Below, in pieces: positions 25,610 through 38,210 of a stretch of 64,000 nucleotides of DNA. Source of the DNA: Rotaria sp. Silwood1 (lineage: Eukaryota; Rotifera; Eurotatoria; Philodinida; Philodinidae); NCBI GenBank assembly GCA_905250075.1, contig CAJNOP010000916.1, positions 3,003-67,002 of the forward strand, in the 5' to 3' direction. Positions within the stretch are counted from its first letter, which is position 1. Every line of letters begins with the position of its first letter. Below the pieces are notes generated by a model. The model was not told the origin of the DNA. It worked only from the letters and a program-made list of their open reading frames with translations, and made no database searches. The translations under genes were made by a program, and so were the position numbers.

Positions 25610-28600
25610 ATGGCATATCGTTCAAATGATGGATTTAATTTCTCATTGAAAGGAAATTCTGTTCAACCATCTGGAAATTTATCTGCACGTCCATCTAGTG
25701 CAAGAAATCATTCTCAATCAAAACAACCGATTAACCCTTCAAGAACAGGTAATCGAAAAAAATAAATAAATAAACATTTTTTTTTTTTGATTGTTTATGT
25801 ATTTTAGGTAGTGCTAGAGATCATCGAATCAATACGAATATAAGTAGTGCTCGACAAAGGTAATTTCCGTTTCAAATAAATCTTTTAATAATTATATTTG
25901 TTCTTAATTTTAGACGACATAGTAATAGTGGTCAACGACCTGCTTGGCTTACATCACCAACACCAGATGTTAAACAAGTATAAAATTTATTTAACTTTTT
26001 TTTTAAAATTATTTATCACTGATTACTAAGTGATAAATTGTTTTGAAACTGGAGTTATAAGGGTTTATTGACTCACATAAAGGTATCGATGATATTAACT
26101 TGTAGAACAAAAAAAAAAGTTCAGAATTTTTTAATAAGTCTTTCAAAGATAGAAATTTTTTCTATGAGTTAATCTAATCAGTTTTTTTTATATGAACAAA
26201 GTTTCAAACCAAAATTCAGTAAACATTTGATTTTTTTAGCAAAAAAAAACGTCTACCGTCTTGAAAGCAATTTATTATTCGAAAAACCCCTTTTCCCGTT
26301 TGAATTTTCTGTGAACTTTCACTTAAATGATTAATTTTTTGTTTTTGAAAAAAGCATATCAAGATGAAGGACATGACCGAGTTTCTATTTCAAATAAAAC
26401 TTTGTTACTTAATTCACAGCTTTGCAACAATATGAAAAGTCACAGTCAAGGTTGATTACGAGTATGTCTCATGAGCACAGGTCCTGAAGACACATCAATA
26501 CATTTTTCGAAAACATATCCGTTTGTATGATGAATATAATTATAGATTTCTATATATACCGGGTGTCCCAAGAGTTTTGCGATATTTTTTATTTCGCATT
26601 TATCTCGACTTGAGAAAATGATAAAATTTTGATTTTTTTCTTAAAAGATGGGTCATGAAAAGCTCTACAAAAACTGTATAAAGAAATCTCTATTAACTGA
26701 TTCTGATAGTTTTCCGATGCTTAATATGAACAACCTACATAGTGGTGCTATGTCCCACCGTATTAAGCATTGTAAAAAAATATTTGAAAGACTTTTTCGT
26801 TTCGCAATAGGGATTTGTTCATACAGATTGTGTAGGACGTTTGACAGCGTATCTTTGAAAAAAAAATATCAAAACTTTATCATTTTCTCAAGTTGAGATA
26901 AATGCAAAATAAAAAATGTCGCAAAACTCTTGCGACACAAGGTATGTATATGTCATTCATTGGTTAAAATCACAATCACAAAAAATATATTTTTTTATAT
27001 TGAGAAAATTTTAAACTTCTTTGAAAATACAAGTTTCTTTTCATCAACTGTGACTTCTAAAATATTCGTGAATAGATACTTTAAAATAGATGCACACAAC
27101 GTCATCAATAGCTTGTCATATGTTCAAAAAGGGGCAAAGACACTATTCATACAATAGAATCTTTAAATTTAAAAATGGTTCATCAGATCAGGCATGTACC
27201 GAAGGGAGGGGGCCCATGGGGTTCCGCTCCCCCTCTCAGGACTGAAGACGCCTGTAGGGGGTATAGGTATAAATTTTTTTCCCAACAAATTTTTGTAATT
27301 TTCCCATGGTGCCCCCCCCCCCCCCCCCTCTAAGGACTTTAGGCCCTCCCCTCAGAAAATTTCTGGGTACGTGCCTGCATCAGATTATCATTTCTTTTCA
27401 ATAGACGTGACTAAGACACAAACTAGAAAAAACAAAAGTCAATCATTAGTATGGAACTATATAAAGATGTACAGAATTATTCAATTCTTCCTTGTAGGAT
27501 AAGGTAATGGTAAGCACGTTGCACGGTATAGCAGAGCAGAGGTAAACATGCTGTAGGGTAAGAAATTTTTTGTTGTCAGTCAGAGTATAGAGCATGAAAA
27601 AAAAACGCTGATTGTGCACATTTTTACAAATACGACATAGAAGTGTCGAGAATTAATTTGTTTACTATCGAATTAGTAGTCAATAAAAAGAAAAATACGT
27701 CTTTAATCTTTTGGTATTTTTATATTACTTTGACATTGAATAAAAATATATCTTTCGAATGTAACTATAATTTAAATAATATATTTTCATAATATCATTA
27801 TCGAGAAATTACTTGTAACCTTTATTAGTTAATGTAGAATAAGTTCGATAGAATATATGTAATACAGTTTAATCAACATTAACAAATAAAATTTTTGCAA
27901 TATTTTTTTTTAATGTAGAAAGTGTCCGAAATTTTTCAGATTAACGTTTAAATCTTTAATAATTCATTACATAGAATGAAAGTTGGATTAATATTAATGA
28001 AAAAAAAAAGATACTTACTCATCCTAATATCAATAGAAGTCGAACAATGTTCAACATGAATCAGAATTTTTATAATCCCAGTCGCCGGCTCTTTTTGTTA
28101 ATCATTATTCTCTCTCTTAAGAAAATAAATTATTATATCCTTTTATTCTTCCTTTTAATTTTGTCGTTGAAAACAAAATATATATCCTTGATATATCATG
28201 ATGAGGACAGTGTTCTCTTATAGATATTTTAACTGAAAAGAACATGCAATATGTCTTTTTGTATTTGCAAAATATTCAGATTGAAAGTTCATCTCAAAAT
28301 CCAAAAAAAAAGAAAACATTTTTGTAATCCAAGTCGAATATTAAAACTAATACTGACTTTTTCTTATCTTAAAGTTGATCTTGATACTTTGTTAAAAAAT
28401 TAGATCCAACTATAATAATTTTCAATTTTAAAGTATAAAAAATATTACTTAACTTTTAGTCTACATCAATATCATCGAATGAATTTCGTATAACAAATTC
28501 TCAACATGATGATGTCGATGCATTTTTTACTGATCGTGAACAACAACAACAACAACAACAATATTCAATAAAACAAAAAACTGATGACGATGAATGGGAT

Positions 28601-31600
28601 GATACACGTCGTTGGATTGATGAACTTGATTTAAATACTTCATTTATTCCACAACAACAAAGTCGTGGTGTTGGTCCAATAGGCATGTCACGTGATAGTA
28701 TTCATGGAGGTACAATATCAGGTAATAATCTTCTACAATCAAGTCATAATCGACGTGGACAACATATGTCAGCATCACAAATAGCTGGTATATCACAAGC
28801 AACACCAATTGAAATTGATTTAAAAGCTAAAATGGCTTCAATAACTATTCAACGTTGGTATCGAAAAATTCGAATGCGACGTAAAATGGCTGAAGCTGCA
28901 TTAAAAAGGTTTTTGAATATAAAAATGATTTGTTTATTTTTTTTTTTTTGAATATTTATTTTATAAATTACTCTATGATAGAGTACTTGAACAAAAAAAA
29001 GTTGAATATCAAGCATCAATAGAACGAACAAAAGACTTAGAAAAATTATCTTTACTTGAACAGAAAAAAAATCGAGAAGATAAACAACGTCAAACACGAT
29101 TAACAGCGCTTAAAGTAAATATTTATTTTTTTTTCTTAACTTAGAAATAAAATCAGATTGTTTCTTTTTTAATCAGGAAGCACAACAACGAAGAAAACAA
29201 CAATATGAAAATCATAATAAACTCGATGAACGTCGTCCATCAACACCTAATCATCGACCATCATCAGCTAAACATCGAACAAATCCTGGTTTATCACCAT
29301 TACCACCATCATCATATGTTGATGAAGTATTTATTAAATTATTGTTTTTTTTTGTTTTATTTAAAACCAAATGATTTATTTGGCTGTTCTTTTTTTTTTC
29401 ATAAAAGAAAATCACATCTCCTAACTCAACAACATCATCTTCAACGTCAAAAGTAACATTAACTGATGTTTACGAAACATTAAGAAAATTAGAAGAAGTC
29501 GAACAATTTCCTATTCAATCTACACTTGAAAATGATTCAGGTATGATATGAAAAATCGACAAGTTTGGAACCTGAGGAATTATTGAAAATATTCTTTGAT
29601 CTATATGGACAATTTTTTTTTGAGAACGGCACTTCCTGATAAATAGAATCTTTGCTATATTTTCGGAAATAGTCTTTTCAAATAAGGTATGCAGCAATTC
29701 CAGTCTAGTTATCATTCAGAGGATACTTTTCTCTCCATCATAACCAACAGTAGTCAAATGGCGAATTGCAGCGAACATCAGAGAAATCAAAAAGTTGTAA
29801 TAAATTAAATTTGATTGTGCGTATGAATGTAGGAACTGAATTCATATAATTTAACTAGCTTGACTAAAAAACAAATACTGCTGAACTAGCTCAATGAGTC
29901 TCAGTTAATCAGATCATTCAGTTACTGAAATGCCATTTCCAAAACAGAAGAAAATTTTCCGGACAGCATAGTATCAGGAACTGAGTTGCTGAAATAGATC
30001 TTGTAATATGATCTGCTCTAAATATTGAACACATTGGCTAGCAGATATTCTCCCAATCATATTCAAAAAAAAAAAAAATTTCAATTATATTTCGAAAGTT
30101 TTAATCGATTCTTCTAATCAAATCAATATCGAGATCTTCCTAATAAAAAAATTGATTTTGAAAAATCATAGTTAAAAATTAATTAATAAATTTCATATTT
30201 AATTTAGCTTATTTAATCTATCCAACGTCAGTTTCATCTGTTATCGATGAACTACCACCACCACCTCAAGCTCCAAATCGTGTTGATTCAATTTTATCTT
30301 ATTTAGATGAAGCTAATCGAAATGATGTCATTGTTGAAAGTGTTCGATCACAAAAATCGACAACACGTGAAATATCAACACCTGCTACAGTTCGTTTTAC
30401 AACTCCACCTCAATCAACTCGACAACAACAACAACAACAACCAAAAAAATTATCACAATCAGTTTCTATAACTCAACATCGAGCATCACCATCGGTTGAT
30501 CAACAAGCTAAACAGGGAACTAAAGTAAATATGATTGAAAAAAAAAAATTTCATTTTGAAACATTTCAATGTCAATAAAATATAGATTACAACACCACAT
30601 AAATCTTTAACGGCTACTGTTCAACCAGTAAAATCAGCTGAAGAAGATATTGAAGATGATGACAGAGAAGCAACTCGAACAGCTCAAGATGTTACAGAAA
30701 CAGTTTTACAATTAAGAATGGATAATGAAGAAAAACAACGACAATTAATTATTTTTCAACAACGATTAGTAAATGAATATTTGAAAAGAGAAAAAAAAAA
30801 AAAGAACGAGTATTAAAATTTTCATATTATATTTAGAATCAACAACGTGAATTAAATATTCGTCATGCAAAAGAATCTGAACGTGAATTAGAACATCGTT
30901 TACAATTACAAAAAGATGATTATGAAGCTACAATTCAACGTCATTTAACATTTATTGATCAGGTTTGTTAAAAATCTTTTTTTTTTTCGAGAATCGGAGA
31001 GTTGTTCATTGCTTGCTTTTCTTCTTATCACTTATAATTAGCAATTATTTTAAAAAAACTTTATATTTTAATCAAATATTATACAATTAGAAAGAAATAT
31101 CTCGATTGAAGGGATGGCCTTATGGAATAAAATACATTTGTTTGTATGTTTTTTTTGCACGTGTTTGGTCACGTGTCCAACCTGATGCATACATTCAATA
31201 TTGATATTGTTTTAGCTTGTAAAGTACTATATTATACCAAAAGAGTTCAGTATTCAATAACAAGTTTTTCTTTATTATTATATGATCGATTGTTTATTTT
31301 GAATTCTAAACAATGTTTTGCAATAGTCAATTTTAGTTTTGTGTATCTGATTTTAAGATTTGGATGAATAACTAAAGAATTGGAAATCAATAGTATATGT
31401 TATACGAAGACTTTTTCTAACATTGGCAAATCATTGGATAAACCATTTTCGTTTTGTATCTAATGTAGCAAATTTTTTTACATCATTCTTTCATTTTTTT
31501 TAAATATTCAATTAGAGAAATAATATTTGATACTACCTTTTCTTTTAAAGAAGACACAATTTAATTTCTTATAAGTTCTTATTAGCTTTTATTTAAAATG

Positions 31601-34600
31601 ACGCAAACAATTAGTTTTATCGATTGCATTATGAGAGTTTAATAAATAGCATGTAGTCCCTACAAAAACTATTTCCATATTTTATAATGTCCTTTTCAAA
31701 TTCTAAACAGATAATTAAGACTCGTGGTACATATAATGAGTAGTTAGGGAATTCGTTGAAACTATTCGATTTATCTATGATTACCATTGAATAAATCTTG
31801 GCTGCATCAAAAGAATCAATCTTCAACATCAAATTTTTCCTCGGTCTGGAAACAGTATAAAATAAAAGTACCTTAAGAGTGTATAACTACCGTGATATCC
31901 ATTTGCTAAGATCTGGTCCCTTTTCTGGATAAAAAATATATATGTAATGTTCAGTATATGTCTGTGTCCAGGTCAAAGGTCATCCAGCAGAGTTTATCAT
32001 GCTTAAGAGAATTCTACAACCTTCCAGGGTATTCTGGAATCTTCCGAAGTGTCAGAGGCTATACAAGAGTCCAAAATACCTTCAAAAGATTCTGGAATTC
32101 TCTTAAGTATGATAAACTCTGTTGGATGACCTTTAACCTCTAACCTTTGACCTTTAACCTCTAACATTTGACCTGGACACAGACATACACTGAACATTAT
32201 ATATATTTTTTATCCAGAAAAGGGACCAGATCTTAACAAATGGATATCAAGGTAGTTATACACTCTTAAGATACTTTTATTTTATACTGTTTCCAGATCG
32301 AGGAAAAATCCATGATTTTTCGACCAGGTCCTTTGCACAGAGATTATCACAATATCAATTGACAAGGTTCGGATCCGAAAATTTTTCACCTGACGGGTTC
32401 TATCGTTCGCTATAACTATCATTCTCGTCCTTACTCTCAGTTATGTATCAGTTTAGTTCCTTTCATTTGATGATAAAATATATAACAGGATTTGTGAAAC
32501 AAGTAAATCCTGGAAACTGTTAACTATATCAGATATAAAGTATGCTTCTAGACTTGATGACAGTACAATCAAATCTTAATAATGTATATTTGTATTATTA
32601 AAAAGGAAAAATAATATTGATTATAATCAATAGATAATACTCATTTTCACTGGTTCTATATGTAATAGATTTATTATGAATGATTATATTTTGATTATTT
32701 TATTTTAGTTAATTGATGATAAAAAGAAATTATCTGAACGATGTGAACGTCTTGTTGCTGAATTGAAAACTATAGATAAAAAATCTAGTGATCGTTTAAA
32801 AAACATGGAAGAATCTCATCGAATAGAATTACAAAAATTAAAAGATGTTCATGAAGCTGCTGAAAAATTACGACGTGAACGTTGGATTGATGAAAAAACT
32901 AAAAAAATAAAAGAATTAACTGTACGTGGTTTAGAACCTGAAATACAAAAATTAATTGGTAAACATAAAGCTGAATTAGCTAAAATGAAAACAGTTCATG
33001 AAGCTGAATTATTAGCTGCTGATGAACGTGCTGCACAACGTTATGTTCGTATGACAGAAGATTTACGTGATCAATTAGAACGTGAAAAAGAATCAGCTAT
33101 TGCTCGTGAACGAGATTTAGCTCGAGAAAAATATGAAAAAGCTATACGTGATGAAGAAAAATCATTTACTGAACAACGTCGTCGATTATATACAGAAATT
33201 GAAGATGAAAAAAATCGTCAAGCTGAATTAGCTGCTAAACAACGTGCTGATCTTGATAAGTAAAAATGATTTATTTTATTAAATTTAATTTAATTCATAT
33301 ATATATATATATATTATAGACTTCGACGTGATATTGAAGATAATCATCGAACAGCTGTTGATGCTGCTAAACGTGAATATGAAGCAATACGTTTAGAACA
33401 AGAACGACGACATACAAATGAAATAAATGAATTAAAAGAAAAATTACTTTTAGAAAAACAAAGTTGGGAAGAAAATTATATGAAAAAACAAGAAACATTT
33501 TTAACTAGTAAAGAACGTGAATTACGAGAACATATGAGACGTGAACGTGATAAAGAAATAGAAAAAATTATTTCACAATTTGAATCAGATACAACAATGA
33601 CAAAAGAAGAAGCGGAACGTACAGCAGAAAATCGTGTTAAGTAAATAATGAAAATTTTTTTCAAAAAAAAAAAAATAAATTCATTTGAAAATTTTTTCTT
33701 ATTATATAGACGTATTCGAGATAAATATGAAGCAGAATTTCGTGAACTTGAACATTCAGAAAAACAAACTAAAGAAAGATATAATCAAATAAAATCACAA
33801 ATAACAGAAGTTGAAGGTAAATATTCTTTAGAATTTTTTTGCATTAATAATTGATTTTTTTTTAATTTCTAGGTGAAAATGAAAGATTACTAGTTATACT
33901 GAGACAAAAAGAAACAGAAATTAATGATATCAAAAAAGTAATTAAAAAAAAAATGTCATTTAGTATAATAATTAGAGCATTGTAAATTTTAGTTCTGTAT
34001 TTGAGTTATTTGAATTTAACTTAGGTGTGAATGTAGATCTTCTGTTCATCCATAACCATGCTCTATACCGACACTTCACGTTTAAGGAGTAACCGGTCCG
34101 ATTTCGTTGAAAAAAATTTTATATGTGCACTATTTGTTGTTGATAGAACTTGTTGGGTCCAACTTGAGTTGCTCTTATCAACATGATTAACTGATGTTGC
34201 TTTTGAGATTATGTTTGATTTACTACTGTTCGTCTATATTGTTTCATTTCTTAAAAAGTACAATCAAAACTGTATGTTACTTGGGTTAAACTTAGATCAT
34301 GCATGTTTTATTGGTGATCAAATTTAATTTTGAATCGCCATTCGAAGAGAAACTTTAGGTTTGTTGGTGAAGATTGATTAGGAAAATTCAAAATTTGAAG
34401 TTTAGCAATCATCTAATGAGTAGAGAACTCTTTTAGTGTGCTATAGATAGACATCTCATATTTTCATTTCTCACAAACCAAACAGATATAAACGACTAGA
34501 AGATGATGTTTTTTTCCAAAGACTTGTGAAAGTCTGAGCGAATAAAGGAAAATGAATGTTCTTTGAAGTCATTCCAATTAACCATTTAATAATGAATCGA

Positions 34601-35832
34601 GAGATCAGTCACTTTTTGCCGTTTTCCATCAGTCCAAAAGATTTTTTGGATTAGTCGAACCGTCTAGATTGTACCAATTCAAAAACTGTCGACTGCTTAC
34701 AACTCGAGGTTGGTCCCTATTTTTATAATCGGGAAGTTAGTAGATGGATCAGAAACAAGGATCTTTACAAAACAAGTATTCCAAGTAGGACCAACGAAAA
34801 AAGTCGACCGAACCGGGCTAGTCGAAAATTTCTTTCTATTAATTCAATGGAGGAGAAATTCGTATTGATTAGTATTATTATGATGCAAACAATAACGAAG
34901 AAATAAAGCAATTGTTTCCAAAAGATAGTATTATGCACACAGTGGCGGACGTAAAATATGGGAAAAGGTGTGCTATCATGGTCACAAAATGCGTTTTGAA
35001 ATCTAATCGTTATTGCACGCACAATAATCGGACTTTAATGACTAATGTTTTTCCACTTATGAGACCGGTTCACATTTTTCAGAACAAATCGAATCAAAGC
35101 CATCTCCGATACGTCAATTGAAGAGAATCTCTATCATAATGCAAGCTTATCTGTAGAGAAGTATATGAAACTTTCTGCTAATAGTTTTTGAGTTGAATAT
35201 TGTTGAAGAAATCAAAATTTAGCCGCAAAAATTTTGACAAGAAATATTTTCTCTATAACATAAGACTATTCAGAAAATGATCAAATTTTGGATGCGCCAA
35301 TTAGAGTATCGAAGATAATAAATATTATCTTTGAATAATCTCTGTGATAACTTTGTTATAATATTTTTATTAGATCACTGAGACATTACAAAAGGAACGT
35401 GAACGTTTATCGGATATTATTCGACAAGAATTTGCTGATCGACTTGTATTAACTGAAGAAGAAAATCGTCGTATCAAAGGTGATATGGCAGAATTACGTG
35501 CACGACAACAAATAGAACTAGACAGGAAAAAAGAAGAAATTGAATTGTTACAACGAGAAAAAGAAAAAGAATTAGAAACTGTACATGAAAAGTAAATTAA
35601 TAATTTCAATCTAATTTATTTAATACAATTTCTTTATTACTTTTTTTCTTTCTTAAGAATAAAGCAAGCAATTAGTAAAAAAGATGAACAAGTACAAGCG
35701 TTACGTGGTCAATTCGAAGCTGCAGTTAAACGAGCTGATCATCTTGAAGGTTTATTAGCACAACAAAGAAAACTAATTGCTGCAGCACCTTCAAATAGCA
35801 ATAGTGCATCAAAGAAAGCACTACCATCTTGA
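25610..35832 (+). CDS. CEP131: CEP131/AZI1 centriolar satellite and cilium protein
   Basis: CEP131 is a coiled-coil protein of centriolar satellites and the ciliary base, needed for ciliogenesis. Sixteen exons join in phase: 25610-25748, 25808-25859, 25914-25977, 28460-28908, 28982-29114, 29177-29326, 29408-29540, 30208-30524, 30586-30768, 30837-30962, 32709-33259, 33320-33640, 33710-33816, 33873-33937, 35374-35591, 35658-35832. They give 1060 residues; the human protein has 1083. An IQ-type motif (ITIQRWYRKIRMRRKM) lies near residue 214. The N-terminal half is otherwise disordered, with Gln runs. A long coiled coil covers about 520-1040, with the highly conserved block DEKTKKIKELTVRGLEPEIQ, then RVKRIRDKYEAEFRELE and AAVKRADHLEGLLAQ near the end. 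These are diagnostic for the family. Three introns are long (2.5, 1.75 and 1.4 kb); the first two carry TIR/foldback elements, while the rest are 50-130 bp apart from intron 7 (667 bp). Confidence 0.94.
26558..26943. mobile_element. Non-autonomous TIR element in CEP131 intron 3
   Basis: About 85 bp at each end are imperfect inverted copies. The left end starts ACCGGGTGTCCCAAGAGTTT; the right end, reverse-complemented, starts ACCTTGTGTCGCAAGAGTTT. Both continue with TTTTGCGA(T/C)ATTTTTTATTT and an ATCTC-ACTTGAGAAAATGATAAA block. Weaker inverted similarity extends further in, so most of the 386 bp is foldback. No transposase frame fits inside. A clear target duplication is not seen. Confidence 0.75.
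27189..27377. mobile_element. hAT-type MITE in CEP131 intron 3
   Basis: The ends are CAGGCATGTACC and, reverse-complemented, CAGGCACGTACC (one mismatch). The 189-bp insert is flanked on both sides by the exact 8-bp duplication CATCAGAT (27181-27188 and 27378-27385). An 8-bp target duplication with CAG-starting TIRs is the hallmark of hAT elements. It is GC-rich inside, with a run of about 18 C, in strong contrast to the AT-rich intron. There is no coding capacity. Confidence 0.85.
31834..32308. mobile_element. Foldback element in CEP131 intron 10
   Basis: The two halves are inverted copies nearly to the centre (arms of about 180-235 bp, a few percent divergent). Examples are the pair CTGGAAACAGTATAAAATAA at 31846 and its complement ending near 32296, and AGAGTTTATCAT at 31990 with its complement near 32110. 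The right arm carries an extra tandem expansion of a TTTAACCTCTAACC/TTTGACC unit (about 32128-32178) that the left arm lacks, so the arms have diverged since insertion. It has no coding frame of note. Confidence 0.8.
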
Positions 35833-36893
35833 TATATTTGTACAGTGTACTCATAGCCAGATATCTTAAAACACCTGTTTTGTTTTTGTATCTTATATTA
35901 ATAACAGAAAATAAAACTCGTGGATTCTACTGAATACATTTAACAGTTCATGTTAAAAGATTTTAATATGCGAATGATAAGAAAACTGAATGCTTTTACA
36001 TTTAGTGTTTCGATATGAAAACAATTCAGAAACTCAGAATAGAAAAGAAAATTTGTCTTATAGGTTCTTGAAAACTTTAACATTTTCAACACTGAATAAT
36101 CAGAGTGTGGGTGTGTTTGTACCCAGTGAAAAATATGTCTAAAAATAACGGAAGAGAACGCATTCATAAAAATGTAGAGGCTTGACTTTTACATGAAGAA
36201 TGTGTTCCACAGCTTAGCGAGCATTTTTACAAACAAAAAGAAAAGTTCTAAGTCTAAGGGAACTCATTCTTTACTGTTCCACACTAGTAGGGAATGCTTT
36301 CTTCTCAGTTCAAAAATCGTTCTCTATCTGGATAGAAAGCGTTCTGTGCCGTTCCATGAGCCAATAGAACATGTCTCTGCCCATTGTATTTCGAAACAGT
36401 CAAGATAGAATTCCATCGAATTGAGACCGCTGTTTTTTAATATTCTCTTGAGAAACATCTGAGAATGGATTCTTTTGACTGATGAACGCTTTCATCTGAA
36501 TTTAACATCATTTTTTATTCAAAAATGACAGCTCTGAAGTATGACACCCTGAAACTTGTGCCAAAAATGGTGGAACCTTCACTTAGTCATACTTTACAAC
36601 TGGCAGTTCTGATTCCAAAAAGTAACCTTTTGTTTTGAGAAAAGAAAACGTTCCAAAAAAGCTGGAACAGTTACGAACGCATTCCAAAAAACATGGAATG
36701 TGTTCTTAATGGCTCCATTTTGGGACGCTTTCCACTTTTTTGGAACGTCTTCTCTTCTTAAAAAAAGGCTTTTAATTTTACGGAACGCGTTTTCCCCGTT
36801 CTTTGAAGCAAATATTTTTCACTGGATAGTAGCTTTGAAAACAGTCATTTCTAGAAATTTTCATATATTAGCCGTAATTTGATATAAAATTTT
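35833..36893. other. Region with scattered GGAACG/CGTTCC motifs, no gene
   Basis: After CEP131 the sequence contains many degenerate copies of a G-G-A-A-C-G-type word in both orientations (dense from about 36260 to 36830, for example AACGTTCC, TGGAACG, ACGGAACGCG). It looks like an old repeat, but no ordered period is evident. No supported coding frame. Confidence 0.45.
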
Positions 36894-37028
36894 TAGGGTG
36901 TGGGTGGGTGTGGGTGTGTGGGTATGGGATGTGGGTGGGGGCATGGTTTTGGGTGTTACTGTTCTCTTCACCTATACTCACACCCACGCTCACACCCGTC
37001 ACACGCACACGCACACCCACACCCACCC
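36894..37028. repeat. Head-to-head TGTGGG/CCCACA telomere-like arrays
   Basis: On the plus strand a G-rich half (GGGTGTGGGTGGGTGTGGG and degenerate continuation to about 36952) is followed, after about 15 unique bases, by a C-rich half (CACACCCACGCTCACACCC to CCCACCCGC). TGTGGG is the reported telomere repeat of bdelloid rotifers (established knowledge). The arrangement with G-strands converging is that of two telomeres joined end to end, or of a palindromic minisatellite. Confidence 0.75.
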
Positions 37029-37315
37029 GCAAACGTTAACGGCACTCGTCCATTTACGGAAGTCGTTAGCGGCGATTGTTGACAGTGACCATTTCATGGA
37101 GCGCTTTCGGCCGTCGTATACGGAGTCATACGGCAAACGTTAATGGCACTCGGCCATTTACGGAGGTCGTTTACGGCAATTGTTGACGGTGGCCGTTTAC
37201 GATGATCGTAATTCATCGGAAATAATCGTTTACTACGACAGTAAACGGTTGTCGTATTTCGCCGTGAATGATCGGTATACGACCGTTTACGACCGATGGT
37301 GTTCGATCTGGGTAC
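37029..37315. repeat. Direct repeats rich in CGTTTACGG-type words
   Basis: A segment starting CAAACGTTAACGGCACTCG at 37030 recurs about 104 bp later (37134) as CAAACGTTAATGGCACTCG, and the similarity continues for about 70 bp (CCATTTACGGA-GTCGTT-CGGC-ATTGTTGAC-GTG-CC). Words such as TTTACG, GTAAACGG and CGTTTACGA continue to about 37290. It lies directly next to the telomere-like array and is GC-richer than its surroundings. Confidence 0.7.
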
Positions 37316-37793
37316 TTGCATATTTATTTTGAAAGTATTCGCTGTGCATTAAATATTTGGAAAAAAGAACACGAAGCATTTTTCGACAGTATCACTTTAT
37401 CATCAACTATGCGCTGTTTTATTGTACACTTAAAATTAGTGTATGTTATTTTCTTTCTGACTTATGTTAACATAAAACTTTATCTTATGGAGTCCAAAGT
37501 GTATCCAATCACAATTGTAGTTTTTGTGTGACATGAATCATTGAGAATCCTTGAGTATACTGAATGAGTCAATAAATATTTTTCTTCATTATTATATTGA
37601 CAATATTATTATGATTCAAGACCTTAAAATCATTATTTTCTCTTTCTATTGTTTGCTTCTGAATCATTACTCATTTTAAAGATATTTTCCGGTATGTGTG
37701 AGAATAGAAAAGTAGCATATGTAAGTAAATCACACAATACTTGATTTTTCAGTTCCTTTCACTTTCTATGAACAAACAGAAAATAAATATATA

Positions 37794-37871
37794 TGCTTCA
37801 ATCGAAAATCGAATCCAAGATACGATAACTGGTTAACCAGACCAGTGCTCTAACCATTGAGCTATCGAAGC
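37794..37871 (-). tRNA. tRNA-Thr-like sequence (anticodon GGT), probably SINE head or pseudogene
   Basis: A cloverleaf can be drawn. The acceptor is GCTTCGA with TTGAAGC, and the D arm is GCTC-AATGGTTA-GAGC. The anticodon arm CTGGT-CTGGTTA-ACCAG has T33 and anticodon GGT. The T arm is TTGGA-TTCGATT-TTCGA, with two G-U pairs. The sequence up to the anticodon stem closely resembles eukaryotic tRNA-Thr. The variable region is about 10 bases, five more than normal, and the unit lies in a repeated inverted element, so a working tRNA gene is unlikely. Confidence 0.55.
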
Positions 37872-38132
37872 ACGACGAACACAATATTTTTATTTCTGAA
37901 TAATATTTAATCATCGAAAGTGAAAAATCAAGTATTGTATGATTTAGTTACATATACTGCTTTTCTATCCTTACACATGTATTTACTCTTGATAAGAGGA
38001 GAACATTTATGATCATGCTTACAAGGTTAGAAATAGCGTCGCTATATCCATGTACGTCGTATACATCTTATCGACGAAAAATCCTTTCGATGATTAAATA
38101 TCATTCAGAAATAAAAATATTGTGTTCGTCGT

Positions 38133-38210
38133 GCTTCGATAGCTCAATGGTTAGAGCACTGGTCCGGTTAACCAGTTATCGTATCTTGGATTCGATTTTC
38201 GATTGAAGCA
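38133..38210 (+). tRNA. Second tRNA-Thr-like copy with altered anticodon loop
   Basis: Nearly identical to the opposite-strand copy at 37794-37871, but the loop reads CCGGTTA, so the conserved T33 is changed to C. Internal A-box (TAGCTCAATGGTTAGAGC) and B-box-like (GGATTCGATTTTC) Pol III promoter regions are recognisable. Together with the extra five bases in the variable region this points to a pseudogene or SINE head. Confidence 0.5.

Noticed and set aside
36898-37143. Gly/Val/Trp and Thr/His repeat frames
   Set aside because: Translation of the telomere-like arrays, not coding.
36894-37315. Possible CRISPR-like array
   Set aside because: Repeats are degenerate, without regular spacers, and the host is eukaryotic; telomere-like minisatellite and direct repeats explain the pattern.
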